A DNA stretch of 32,814 nt, from contig JAGCPC010000016.1 in assembly GCA_017642485.1 (NCBI GenBank), forward strand, positions 1 through 32,814, in the 5' to 3' direction. Numbering within the stretch: position 1 is the first letter of the stretch; each line of letters begins with the position of its first letter. This DNA is from Prevotella sp. GTDB taxonomy: Bacteria > Bacteroidota > Bacteroidia > Bacteroidales > Bacteroidaceae. A program made the translations under genes and the position numbers. The notes below the pieces were generated by a model that searched no databases, had not been told where the DNA came from, and saw only the letters and a list, made by a program, of their open reading frames with translations. Shown piece by piece: positions 14,506-21,002 of the stretch.

Positions 14506-15975
14506 TTATTGTGAACCCCAAGCATCAGAGGTCATGTGCTTCTTTATATTTGAATATCCATGAAACACCTTTGTTGTCCCATCTTTAAAGATAAACTTCA
14601 CGTTAGTTAGTCTTGTTTTATCTATAATATTCCTGTCGTCCCAGAAAATATCATCCCACGAATATCTTCCTCCCTCGCCTGGTTCAATCGGTCCAATACC
14701 TCTGACGGTTCTTGAAGAACGACCTATATCATCTCTTTGTACATCTCCAACAGCATTATAGTTTACCATTGTAAATTCCACGTACTTTACTGTCTTTGAG
14801 AAGCAATTATACACATCAAAGTACATACCGAATCGACTACTATATTCATTACTGTCATAATCATAACCTATTCCCGTTATAAATATTTGGTTCTTCTTTT
14901 TGTATGCAACATCCTTCCTATAATTATCAATAGCTGTTTTTAGTTCGCCTAACCAAATTTTTGTTTGTTCATCATCATAATCTGCAGCAACTATAAAACG
15001 TTGTTCTTTACCTTCCTCGCCTTTCATTTTTAGGAACTCAGCATTCTCAGAAGTAAATACCGTTTTTCTTTCCCAACTGTATCTGCCTTCTGTTGTAGTT
15101 GTTTTTGTGTCAAGAAATTCAAGCTTTTCAGGCTTAAAAAGAAGATTACCATAATGGTATCTTGCTACAAACTTTTCTTCTGCAGAATCATATGAGAATA
15201 TAGCCAAGGTATCCCCTTTGTACACATTTATCGTTCTGTCACCGTCTTCGAAGGTTGCTTCATCCAATGCTTTTGCTAAACGAATCTTGGAGTTTTCGAT
15301 AGAGTCGGCAATTTCCTTCTCACGTTTCTCCTTTGCCAAGCGAGCATTATACTTATCAATATAAGGTTGGATATCGTCCTTCTTAATAAAGAAATCGTCC
15401 TTGTTATTTTCAAAAAACTTGCTTGTAACTTTGAATTTCTCAAGAGGAATAGCTCCATTATACTCACACATGTAGTACAATGCGCCATCATCTGAAATCT
15501 CCAATCCTCTCCATTCTATGTGTGAAAGGTCATCATATTCTACAGTAGCTCTTGTGGAATGCACTTGGCTATAATTCTTAAAATTCAAATAAACATAATC
15601 GTTTCGGTATGAGTCATACTTCTCTTGCCAATATGTTTTGGATATAAATGAAGATAAATACAAAGGTGCATCATCTTCTTTCAACAAGATGGTTTCTCCC
15701 GAACCTTTCAAGACAATATATGTATTCTTTTTAAAGTTGTATATATCATTCTCAACGGCATACACTTTCCCTACTATTGACGTGGCAAAGTTCTTTATTT
15801 TTTTGATAGGTTTTACTTTCCCGTCAACCATTGTGTAAGCCACATTTAAAGCAGAATTGTCTTTTAGGTAAACGTCCTTACCTCTGGTTTGGATGACATT
15901 AGAAAATCTATCTTCCTGCGCAAAGAGTGAAGATGTGCAAGAAAGTAGTAACAATATAACAAAAAGATTTCTCAT
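14506..15975 (-). CDS. Secreted protein of unknown function, 489 aa
   Basis: A clear signal peptide (RNLFVILLLLSCTSSLFAQ) starts the protein. The rest is polar and mostly beta-predicted, with one helical stretch around residues 205-240 (DKYNARLAKEKREKEIADSIEN). The last ~130 residues (ITGIGYDYDSNEYSSRFGMYFDVYNCFS, EPGEGGRYSWDDIFWDDRN) look like a compact beta domain describing properties of a surface or periplasmic protein. No family recognised. The base composition is more AT-rich than the housekeeping genes, fitting an acquired gene. ATG 15975, with AGAAAT upstream only weakly. Confidence 0.7.
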   Translation of the reverse strand: MRNLFVILLLLSCTSSLFAQEDRFSNVIQTRGKDVYLKDNSALNVAYTMVDGKVKPIKKIKNFATSIVGKVYAVENDIYNFKKNTYIVLKGSGETILLKEDDAPLYLSSFISKTYWQEKYDSYRNDYVYLNFKNYSQVHSTRATVEYDDLSHIEWRGLEISDDGALYYMCEYNGAIPLEKFKVTSKFFENNKDDFFIKKDDIQPYIDKYNARLAKEKREKEIADSIENSKIRLAKALDEATFEDGDRTINVYKGDTLAIFSYDSAEEKFVARYHYGNLLFKPEKLEFLDTKTTTTEGRYSWERKTVFTSENAEFLKMKGEEGKEQRFIVAADYDDEQTKIWLGELKTAIDNYRKDVAYKKKNQIFITGIGYDYDSNEYSSRFGMYFDVYNCFSKTVKYVEFTMVNYNAVGDVQRDDIGRSSRTVRGIGPIEPGEGGRYSWDDIFWDDRNIIDKTRLTNVKFIFKDGTTKVFHGYSNIKKHMTSDAWGSQ

Positions 15976-16148
15976 AGGGCTATTATTGATAAATGGATAA
16001 GTTATTAGTCTATTCTATAACATTCTATTTTAGTTTTAGTTATTCTCCCTCATCCCTATCCTCAGCAAACTTCTCTATATCAAGAAGTTTGATTGTCATA
16101 TTTTTATTAACTGTTGTTGCAGTCGGATTTAGCGTTTCTACGGAATAA

Positions 16149-16556
16149 TCACATATTGATATACTTTACTGGATTGGCTGAGCGACCATAGTATTCTTTC
16201 ACGCTTTTACCAATGTAGTCGCTTTGGCAATCCTCTTCGCCTACAAACTCGCATCGACCTGCATGTTTAGGATTGTCAGTGATTTTCCATTTCTCAGGCA
16301 GATAGACAGTCTTTACCACTCCGTCAACAATAGCCAACACATGAGTAGCCTTAGAAGCCCTGCTTAGAGTAGCTTTCCAATATTTGCGTGTCATTTCATA
16401 AAGGTTTTCACGTTTTACCTTTCCTACCTTTACACACATTATTCTGTCTTGAGGTTTAGGGATTAGCCTTTCTGTTTTATAGGTTTTATCTTCATTCATA
16501 ATTTGTTCGTCTGCTATAAAGGGTAGAGCCACTATATGTAGATTGTATTTAGCCAT
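16149..16556 (-). CDS. Hypothetical protein downstream of the methyltransferase
   Basis: A 135-residue soluble protein. The pattern YWKATLSRASKATHVLAIVDGVV, then W-KITDNP, GRCEFVGEE, YIGKSV and SANPVKYI is strongly structured and I associate it loosely with small modified-base or ligand-binding modules near nuclease genes; I cannot name the family. ATG 16556. It has its own promoter (second copy of the duplicated operator) just behind the methyltransferase stop. After the stop, another frame stays open for ~40 codons and ends TIKLLDIEKFAEDRDEGE, so a frameshift may have shortened it. Confidence 0.65.
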   Translation of the reverse strand: MAKYNLHIVALPFIADEQIMNEDKTYKTERLIPKPQDRIMCVKVGKVKRENLYEMTRKYWKATLSRASKATHVLAIVDGVVKTVYLPEKWKITDNPKHAGRCEFVGEEDCQSDYIGKSVKEYYGRSANPVKYINM

Positions 16557-16618
16557 GAGGGCCGGATAAATGACGGTTTGTTAGTGTATGTTTTCAGGTA
16601 TTCATTCTCTCTTCATAC

Positions 16619-16688
16619 GATTTGCAAAGTTATAAAAAATCCTGTCAACTCACAACTTTTTGACAGGATAATTTTTCACTTTAACATT
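16619..16688 (-). promoter_or_regulatory. Duplicated promoter/operator, copy 2
   Basis: A perfect dyad, ATCCTGTCAA and TTGACAGGAT with 11 bp between, sits behind a perfect minus-strand -7 box TAACTTTG (16625-16632), reading towards the 135-aa gene. The outer 13 bp overlap the last codons of the methyltransferase. About 64 of 70 positions match copy 1 by eye. Confidence 0.7.
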
Positions 16689-17605
16689 ACATTGACTTTC
16701 TTTAGCCGCTCTTCGTATTCGCTCCTAATAGAGATATTCTCTATCTCCTCACGTCGAGCCTTGCTCAGGTTCAGGAAATCATTCTCAATCTCAAGTCCCA
16801 GATAACTTCTGTCGAGCAGATTGGCAGCTATACCCGTTGTGCTACTGCCTGCGAAGGGGTCAAGTATCCATGCACCCTCCTTGGTGCTTGCCTGGATAAT
16901 GCGAGCAAGCAGGGGAAGAGGCTTTTGAGTTGGGTGCTTGCCACATGACTTTTCCCATCTACCTATGGCTGGCAGTCGCCAAACGTCAGTCATCTGTTTG
17001 TCACCATTCAGCTGCTTCATCAGTTCGTAGTTGTAGTAGTGAGGCACTTTGGCTGATTTTCTTGCCCATATCACGAACTCCGTTGAATAGGTAAAATATC
17101 GGCAAGTAATGTTTGGAGGCGGATTAGTCTTCGCCCAGGTTATCACGTTGAGTATCTTGAAGCCGAGCTTCAGCAGTTGCTGTTGCACACTGAAGATATT
17201 ATGATGGGTGCCTGAAATCCATATCGTGGCATCGTCCTTCATGTGGTCTCGGCAAGCGCTGAGCCACCTGAAGTTGAACCTATCCATCGCCTCAGGAGTA
17301 GTAGGCTTATCCCATTCACCCTTGTTCACGCATACCACCTTTCCGTTTTGGCATGATATGCCACCGCCTGAAAGGAAATAAGGTGGGTCGGCAAACACCA
17401 TATCAAAGCCGAACTTGAACTTTGATAGAGTGTCAACACAGTCGCCTTTGACCAGCGTAAAGTCGTTGTTGGGAGATTTGTAGAAGAGTTTAGGTTCAAG
17501 ATTACGATAACGATAACGCACCGCCTCCTCTGCTTTTTTAGCAGAAGACGCTTTAACATGCTCTGTGCGAGACAATGTTTCGGTTATCGTTACTCTGAAA
17601 TCCAT
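16676..17605 (-). CDS. DpnA-like adenine-specific DNA methyltransferase with DpnD-like N-terminus
   Basis: The catalytic motif DPPY is at 73-76 and the SAM-binding motif DPFAGSSTTG at 249-258, the order of beta-class enzymes. Many blocks recall DpnA (M.DpnIIB), which methylates A in GATC and accepts single strands: YFLSGGGIS, WISGTHHNI, WAKTNPPPNITCRYFTYSTE, HYYNYELMKQLNG and GKHPTQKP. The first ~38 residues (FRVTITETLSRTEHVKASS) look like a DpnD/PcfM domain, so this may be a fusion. ATG 17605, 93 bp after dpnI on the same strand, with its own TACTTTTG box and four GATC sites around it. Specificity is inferred: a GANTC-type target cannot be ruled out. See findings for the conflict with DpnI. 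Confidence 0.88.
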   Translation of the reverse strand: MDFRVTITETLSRTEHVKASSAKKAEEAVRYRYRNLEPKLFYKSPNNDFTLVKGDCVDTLSKFKFGFDMVFADPPYFLSGGGISCQNGKVVCVNKGEWDKPTTPEAMDRFNFRWLSACRDHMKDDATIWISGTHHNIFSVQQQLLKLGFKILNVITWAKTNPPPNITCRYFTYSTEFVIWARKSAKVPHYYNYELMKQLNGDKQMTDVWRLPAIGRWEKSCGKHPTQKPLPLLARIIQASTKEGAWILDPFAGSSTTGIAANLLDRSYLGLEIENDFLNLSKARREEIENISIRSEYEERLKKVNVMLK

Positions 17606-17625
17606 TGCAGCCTTTAATTCGGCTG

Positions 17626-17695
17626 CAAAAGTAAGATCATTTTTTCAAAAAAATGGGATTAGATCATTCTTTAATATTTGTGATCAAAAATGATC
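17626..17695 (-). promoter_or_regulatory. Methyltransferase promoter with four GATC sites
   Basis: The minus-strand -7 box TACTTTTG (17626-17633) is directly abutted by GATC at 17635. More GATC sites stand at 17662, 17682 and 17692. Three share the context AATGATC on the minus strand. The region separates the dpnI stop from the methyltransferase start. Confidence 0.7.
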
Positions 17696-17698
17696 ATT

Positions 17699-18475
17699 TC
17701 AACGTATCTTACGATAGTTACCATTACCCTTAAACGTAATAAATCCCTTATCACGCAAGAACTGCAGTTGCTGACGTATCTTTGCATCGACGTTATTGTT
17801 ATCAGGGTGTTTACGTTGCAGTTCAGCAATGAAAGCATAAACATCATCTGTACAGAAATTGTCAGTCGGTATTCTGTCTATGCACTTCAATACGTCAAGC
17901 ATCCAGCCTCTCGTCTCCAGTCTCGATGTTTGCAGTGAAAGCGAACGCTGGTAGAGGTCTATGACGTGCGACTTGTCTTCCTGCTTGCTGTTGCGAATAA
18001 TGAAAATCCTGCCACTCTCAGGTATGTTGCCAATTTCAATGTTGCACCCAACCCAACCAGCACGTCTGGCAGAGTCAGCCAGAGGTTTTCTTTTCTCAAT
18101 AATGCTGGGAGTGAAAAAGAAGTTGGGGATAATCATAAGGTTGTTCACCTGCCAATCAGCGTATGTCATAACAAACAGATGAGGATTCCTCAGCGATGTG
18201 ATGCGGTCAATCATGGTAGCGTAAGCCCCGTCTGCAATCTTTTGGCTCACTTTAGCAGTCTTGCTCTCCTTGCTTTTGAGTTCAAAATCTGACTTGCAAT
18301 CGTCACAAAAGAAATCAGCCACAGGCTTGTTAGCCTCATAGTGACCTAACACAGGAGCACCACATATAGGGCAAAACATATTCCTTGCCATCCAATCCTC
18401 CGTCACCACGCGCGAAATCTGCGAACCACTGTGGTAGCCCTCTGCCAGCTGTGGATTAAATTGCAAGTTCATCAT
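17699..18475 (-). CDS. dpnI: DpnI-family methyl-directed restriction endonuclease
   Basis: The protein matches S. pneumoniae DpnI from end to end as I remember it: 258 residues, SRVVTEDWMARN, Zn-binding cysteines 35, 38, 57 and 60, the PD-(D/E)xK residues D54 and E65-x-K67 in VADFF...DFELKSKE, INDG-like ADGAYATMIDR, KRKPLADSARRAGWVGCNIE at 128-147, and a winged-helix end (KIRQQLQFLRDKGFITFKG). DpnI cuts GATC only when the adenine is methylated, using both the catalytic and winged-helix domains to read m6A. The start, ATG 18475, overlaps the vapC stop as TAATG; ATG 18472 is a second option. No key residue is missing, so an active enzyme is expected. Confidence 0.93.
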   Translation of the reverse strand: MMNLQFNPQLAEGYHSGSQISRVVTEDWMARNMFCPICGAPVLGHYEANKPVADFFCDDCKSDFELKSKESKTAKVSQKIADGAYATMIDRITSLRNPHLFVMTYADWQVNNLMIIPNFFFTPSIIEKRKPLADSARRAGWVGCNIEIGNIPESGRIFIIRNSKQEDKSHVIDLYQRSLSLQTSRLETRGWMLDVLKCIDRIPTDNFCTDDVYAFIAELQRKHPDNNNVDAKIRQQLQFLRDKGFITFKGNGNYRKIR

Positions 18476-18882
18476 TAGTTCTGCGTATTTCTCCAGTTCT
18501 CTATTTCAAGACCTTCAATGCGCTCAAAATGTTTTTCATTTGATGTTACCAAAGTCATGCCATAATGCTTTGCCGTTGCCCCAATTAGTAAATCAAACTG
18601 GTCAATGCGTAAGCCTCTATGCTCAAGACTATAGCGTATTTCACCATATTCACGAAAAGAAGGATAAGCAGGAAGCACCTTGAATAAACGCTGAACATGC
18701 TTTATATCCTCCAACTTATTCTTTTTTTGCTCAGACTTTGCTAAACCAAAGTATAGCTCAGCTAAAGTAATCTCTGAAATGTAGCAGTTCTTAGTACCGA
18801 CTTTCAGAAGGGTCTCGCGCACCTTACCTTCATTTCGAAACATGGAGATACAAACGCACGTGTCAAGGAGATATTTTTTCAT
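18475..18882 (-). CDS. vapC: VapC-type PIN-domain toxin ribonuclease
   Basis: A PIN-domain protein with the acidic active-site residues in place: D7 (YLLDTCV), E42 (ITLAELYFG) and D97 (DQFDLLIGATA), plus the terminal TSNEKHFERIEGLEIENW. VapC toxins cut tRNA or rRNA when freed from VapB. It starts 8 bp after the antitoxin gene and its TAA overlaps the dpnI ATG by one base, so toxin and endonuclease are translationally coupled. ATG 18882. The target RNA is unknown. Confidence 0.9.
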   Translation of the reverse strand: MKKYLLDTCVCISMFRNEGKVRETLLKVGTKNCYISEITLAELYFGLAKSEQKKNKLEDIKHVQRLFKVLPAYPSFREYGEIRYSLEHRGLRIDQFDLLIGATAKHYGMTLVTSNEKHFERIEGLEIENWRNTQN

Positions 18883-18890
18883 CTTTTTTA

Positions 18891-19139
18891 CTACCAGTCT
18901 TCCACAGTCCTTGTACTTACCACATTTTCACTACGAAGCATATCAGCATACTCCTCCGTACTCATTCCTTCTCCCCAGTCAGAGGAAAAATGAGCGAAGA
19001 TGGTTTCCGTTTCCTTTTTTGGTGTGACAGCATCCTTCATTGATTTAGCCAGTTTCGTTATTAAATCAATTTTCACTTCCCTTGGCAGTGTACCAAGCAT
19101 ATCCATATATATGTCACTTACGTTTATTGTTCCTACCAT
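18891..19139 (-). CDS. vapB: VapB-like antitoxin
   Basis: An 82-residue protein in front of VapC. The helix LPREVKIDLITKLAKSMKDA and the C-terminal WGEGMSTEEYADMLRSENVVSTRTVEDW match small antitoxins whose tail wraps the PIN-domain toxin. The N-terminus would form the dimer and possibly bind DNA. ATG 19139; promoter box TAATTTTG at 19162-19169. First gene of the vapB-vapC-dpnI operon. Confidence 0.8.
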   Translation of the reverse strand: MVGTINVSDIYMDMLGTLPREVKIDLITKLAKSMKDAVTPKKETETIFAHFSSDWGEGMSTEEYADMLRSENVVSTRTVEDW

Positions 19140-19161
19140 AATGCTTTATCTTTGTTTCCTG

Positions 19162-19169
19162 CAAAATTA
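19162..19169 (-). promoter_or_regulatory. Promoter -7 box for vapBC-dpnI
   Basis: TAATTTTG on the minus strand, 23 bp before the vapB start. It lies just downstream of the broken Dam-like fragment. Confidence 0.6.
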
Positions 19170-19208
19170 AGAAGTTTTTTTTTATCCTCCAAATTTTCCT
19201 TGTAAAAT

Positions 19209-19307
19209 TTACATTTTATCAAAGTCAGCTGGTAATAATCTCTCCAGTTGTTCGATGAGCTGACCCTTGCCGCCAACCCACTTGATAAAAGGTTTTGCCT
19301 TAGCCAT
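19209..19307 (-). pseudogene. N-terminal fragment of a Dam/DpnM-type (D12 class) adenine methyltransferase
   Basis: A 32-codon frame starts with ATG 19307 and reads KPFIKWVGGKGQLIEQL, then LLPADFDKM and TAA. The K-W-(A/V)-G-G-K element is the start of SAM motif I of D12-class GATC methyltransferases, where it is normally followed by YEPFVGGG after the DFD segment. Here the gene stops exactly there and the vapB promoter follows. It retains its own promoter box at 19326-19333. The rest of the enzyme (DPPY motif) is missing, so no activity is expected. At 32 residues the match is short, but it sits beside dpnI, which raises my confidence. Confidence 0.75.
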
Positions 19308-19325
19308 AATCTTTAAATTTCTCTA

Positions 19326-19333
19326 CAAAGGTA
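19326..19333 (-). promoter_or_regulatory. Promoter -7 box of the broken Dam-like gene
   Basis: TACCTTTG on the minus strand, about 19 bp before the ATG of the fragment. A perfect Bacteroidetes -7 box. Confidence 0.6.
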
Positions 19334-19673
19334 CAAATTTTTGATTAAGCGAGCAAGAAAGTAATGAATTTCTTTTTCGAGCGTGAAAGATTTATCTAAA
19401 AATATAGAGCAAACTACAAAATAAATATTGTTTTACATTCAAACTATTGTCTTGGCAATATATTTCTCGATATTCTCCGAATGCAAGTAGATACAGTCTG
19501 GTGACAAAGCGACAAAGCGACAAAGCGACATTAAGGACTATCCAACATACAAAACAGGGGTTGCATACTATGGTTTATATCATATATATGATATAAAAAT
19601 AATATTATTACAAATTGTAAGAAATACACCATTTTTTTAAAATAATGTCACACCCCACCCACACACACCTTAT

Positions 19674-19713
19674 TGTCGCTTTGTCGCTTTGTCACTTTGT
19701 CGCTTTGTCGCCT
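19674..19713. repeat. GTCGCTTT tandem repeat
   Basis: Five units, one with GTCACTTT. The complementary orientation lies at 19506-19534, 140 bp away, giving a possible long stem. A third block ends the VirE-N/DUF3987 gene at 8424-8459. Confidence 0.8.
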
Positions 19714-19847
19714 GAAATGTTAAAAACCCCGTCGCGATTTTGGGGAATTGACAATTGACAATTGATAATTGACAATTTTCCATATTTGTGCATTTTTGAC
19801 TGTAATATATTGTAACACAATTGGTTGCTTGTTTAAGCAAAGAAGCG

Positions 19848-19945
19848 TGTATTTTCGTGCCTTCCGGCACTGCCGGATGTACCTTCTGGCATAGCGAGAA
19901 GTCCATTCCGACACTGCCAGAAGCGCCCTCTGGCATAGCCTCAAA
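19848..19945. repeat. Diverged tandem repeat with CCGGCAcTGCCGG hairpin
   Basis: Two ~41-bp units, starting near TTCCGGCACTGCC and TTCCGACACTGCC, each followed by CTTCTGGCATAGC or CCTCTGGCATAGC. Hairpins include CCGGCAcTGCCGG and CTTCTGGCA with TGCCAGAAG. Confidence 0.7.
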
Positions 19946-19983
19946 AAAGTGGGCGTATAGGAGTGTTAAATACCCCGTTTTAC

Positions 19984-20014
19984 TTGCATATATTAAGTTA
20001 ATGTAGTACCTTTG
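19984..20014 (+). promoter_or_regulatory. Promoter for the HU-type gene
   Basis: TTG at 19984-19986, 20 bp, then a perfect TACCTTTG at 20007-20014. The start would be near 20021, giving a leader of about 85 nt. Confidence 0.75.
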
Positions 20015-20105
20015 TATATGGAAATCAGAACAATGCGCGCAGTGCTGACTACTCCACAAAACAACAACACAAACAAAATTTTCATTTTTTAAATCAATCA
20101 AAGTT

Positions 20106-20561
20106 ATGGCAATTCTTATCAACGTCCTTCAGGACAAACGCAAGAACTCAAACAAACTGTGGTACGGTCGTGCCATCACCCCTAAGACTATCGACACCGC
20201 GCAGCTGGCGAAGCGCATACAGGCCAACGTCTCTGTAAAGGAGTCAGACGTCATGGCAGTGCTCATAGAGCTCGCCGAGGTGATGCAGATAGAGCTTCAG
20301 AACGGCAACAAGGTACAGCTCGACCGCTTCGGGTACTTCTGGTACGGCATCAAGTCAAGTGGCTCGCTCACTGGCGAGGAGTGGAACGTACCGGAGAACC
20401 TCAAGAGCTTCCACATCAACTTCGTGCTCTTCAACAAGCGCAACTCCGCCGGTCAGGTAACCAGCAAGTCGTTTGGCGCGACGGATCTGCACGGCGAGGT
20501 GTATATGGTCAACAACGTGCTCAAGTCGTCCCTCAAGTCAAAGGAGGAGGAAGGAGAGTAA
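20106..20561 (+). CDS. HU-family DNA-binding protein
   Basis: A 151-residue protein of the Bacteroidales HU/IHF-like group. The HU fold can be followed: ITPKTIDTAQLAKRIQANVSVKESDVMAVLIELAEVMQIELQNGNKVQLDRFGYFWYGI, where the helices lead to the G-x-V-x-L-x-x-F-G signature (NGNKVQLDRFGYF, ~residues 66-78). The arm region and acidic tail KSKEEEGE are beyond. Such proteins bend DNA; in this order, directly before a smalltalk peptide gene, they are common in Bacteroidales. The usual next gene, an N-acetylmuramoyl-alanine amidase, is absent here. ATG 20106 with a well-placed promoter. Confidence 0.88.
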   Translation: MAILINVLQDKRKNSNKLWYGRAITPKTIDTAQLAKRIQANVSVKESDVMAVLIELAEVMQIELQNGNKVQLDRFGYFWYGIKSSGSLTGEEWNVPENLKSFHINFVLFNKRNSAGQVTSKSFGATDLHGEVYMVNNVLKSSLKSKEEEGE

Positions 20562-20565
20562 TTTT

Positions 20566-20640
20566 CAGTTCACAGTTCACAGTTCACAGTTCACAGTTAG
20601 GAGTCGCTCTTGTCAGAGCGAGAAATCTCACAAATCGATC
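20566..20640. repeat. CAGTTCA repeat with hairpin after the HU gene
   Basis: Five CAGTTCA units (20566-20600) followed by CGCTCttgtcaGAGCG (20605-20620) and GAGAAAT. It begins 4 bp after the HU stop, in the gap to the smalltalk gene. Confidence 0.75.
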
Positions 20641-20761
20641 CAAATCAAACAAATAAAATAAAAGACAACATTGGACAACGTTTTCGATTTGAAAGATTTG
20701 AAAAGATTTGATGGATTTCTTGCCCAAAGGGCAACTCTAAAGAAAAGAAAGGAGGTAAACT

Positions 20762-20863
20762 ATGTCTGAAGAAGCTAAAAAGAACTGGAGCGTTATCATC
20801 AACGCTATCCTCACTGCAATCTGCACGATACTGACAACCACCAGTTGCGTATCACATCTGTAA
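20762..20863 (+). CDS. Smalltalk protein, 33 aa
   Basis: The frame starts with ATG 20762 after an excellent AAAGGAGG and ends TAA 20861-20863. The peptide has a short charged N-terminus, a tryptophan, one hydrophobic helix (WSVIINAILTAICTILTTTS) and a terminal SCV motif. This matches the Bacteroidales smalltalk family, tiny conserved membrane peptides after HU-type genes; function is unknown. The SC could be a lipobox-like end but no lipidation is established. Confidence 0.85.
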   Translation: MSEEAKKNWSVIINAILTAICTILTTTSCVSHL

Positions 20864-20895
20864 AACAAAAGGCGATTTTCGATTTGTCATAGTTA

Positions 20896-20955
20896 AGCCG
20901 TGTAATCAAAGGCTCTCAAACTGATAAGAGAGAAACTGATTACACGGCTGATTTT
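20896..20955. terminator. Terminator-like hairpin between smalltalk and mrdA
   Basis: A 13-bp perfect stem (20896-20908 with 20937-20949) around a 28-nt loop, followed by GATTTTGT on the plus strand. It separates convergent genes. The T run is weak, so efficiency is uncertain. Confidence 0.55.
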
Positions 20956-21002
20956 GTATGCATGTTCCATTTATCTGCGATACATGATGCACCCTACATA
21001 TT

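Larger units (their letters stand above)
19334..19983. other. Repeat-rich intergenic region without genes
   Basis: No convincing coding frame on either strand. It holds GTCGCTTT units in opposite orientations (19506-19534 and 19674-19713), which could pair with each other, an AATTGACAATTGATAATT run (19744-19780) and a diverged tandem hairpin repeat (19848-19945). Between them is a very AT-rich stretch with ATCATATATATGAT (19580-19593). It separates the accessory island from the HU gene. Confidence 0.6.

Noticed and set aside
19580-19593. ATCATATATATGAT palindrome as an origin or regulator site
   Set aside because: Very AT-rich surroundings make such a palindrome likely by chance; no supporting elements such as DnaA boxes.
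19670-20122. 150-codon minus-strand frame upstream of the HU gene
   Set aside because: It runs through repeats and the HU promoter and reads KRQSDKATKRQ at its end; no family similarity and no ribosome binding site.
20725-20738. TTGCCCaaaGGGCAA hairpin as terminator before smalltalk
   Set aside because: No T run follows, and it lies in the leader of the smalltalk gene just before its ribosome binding site.
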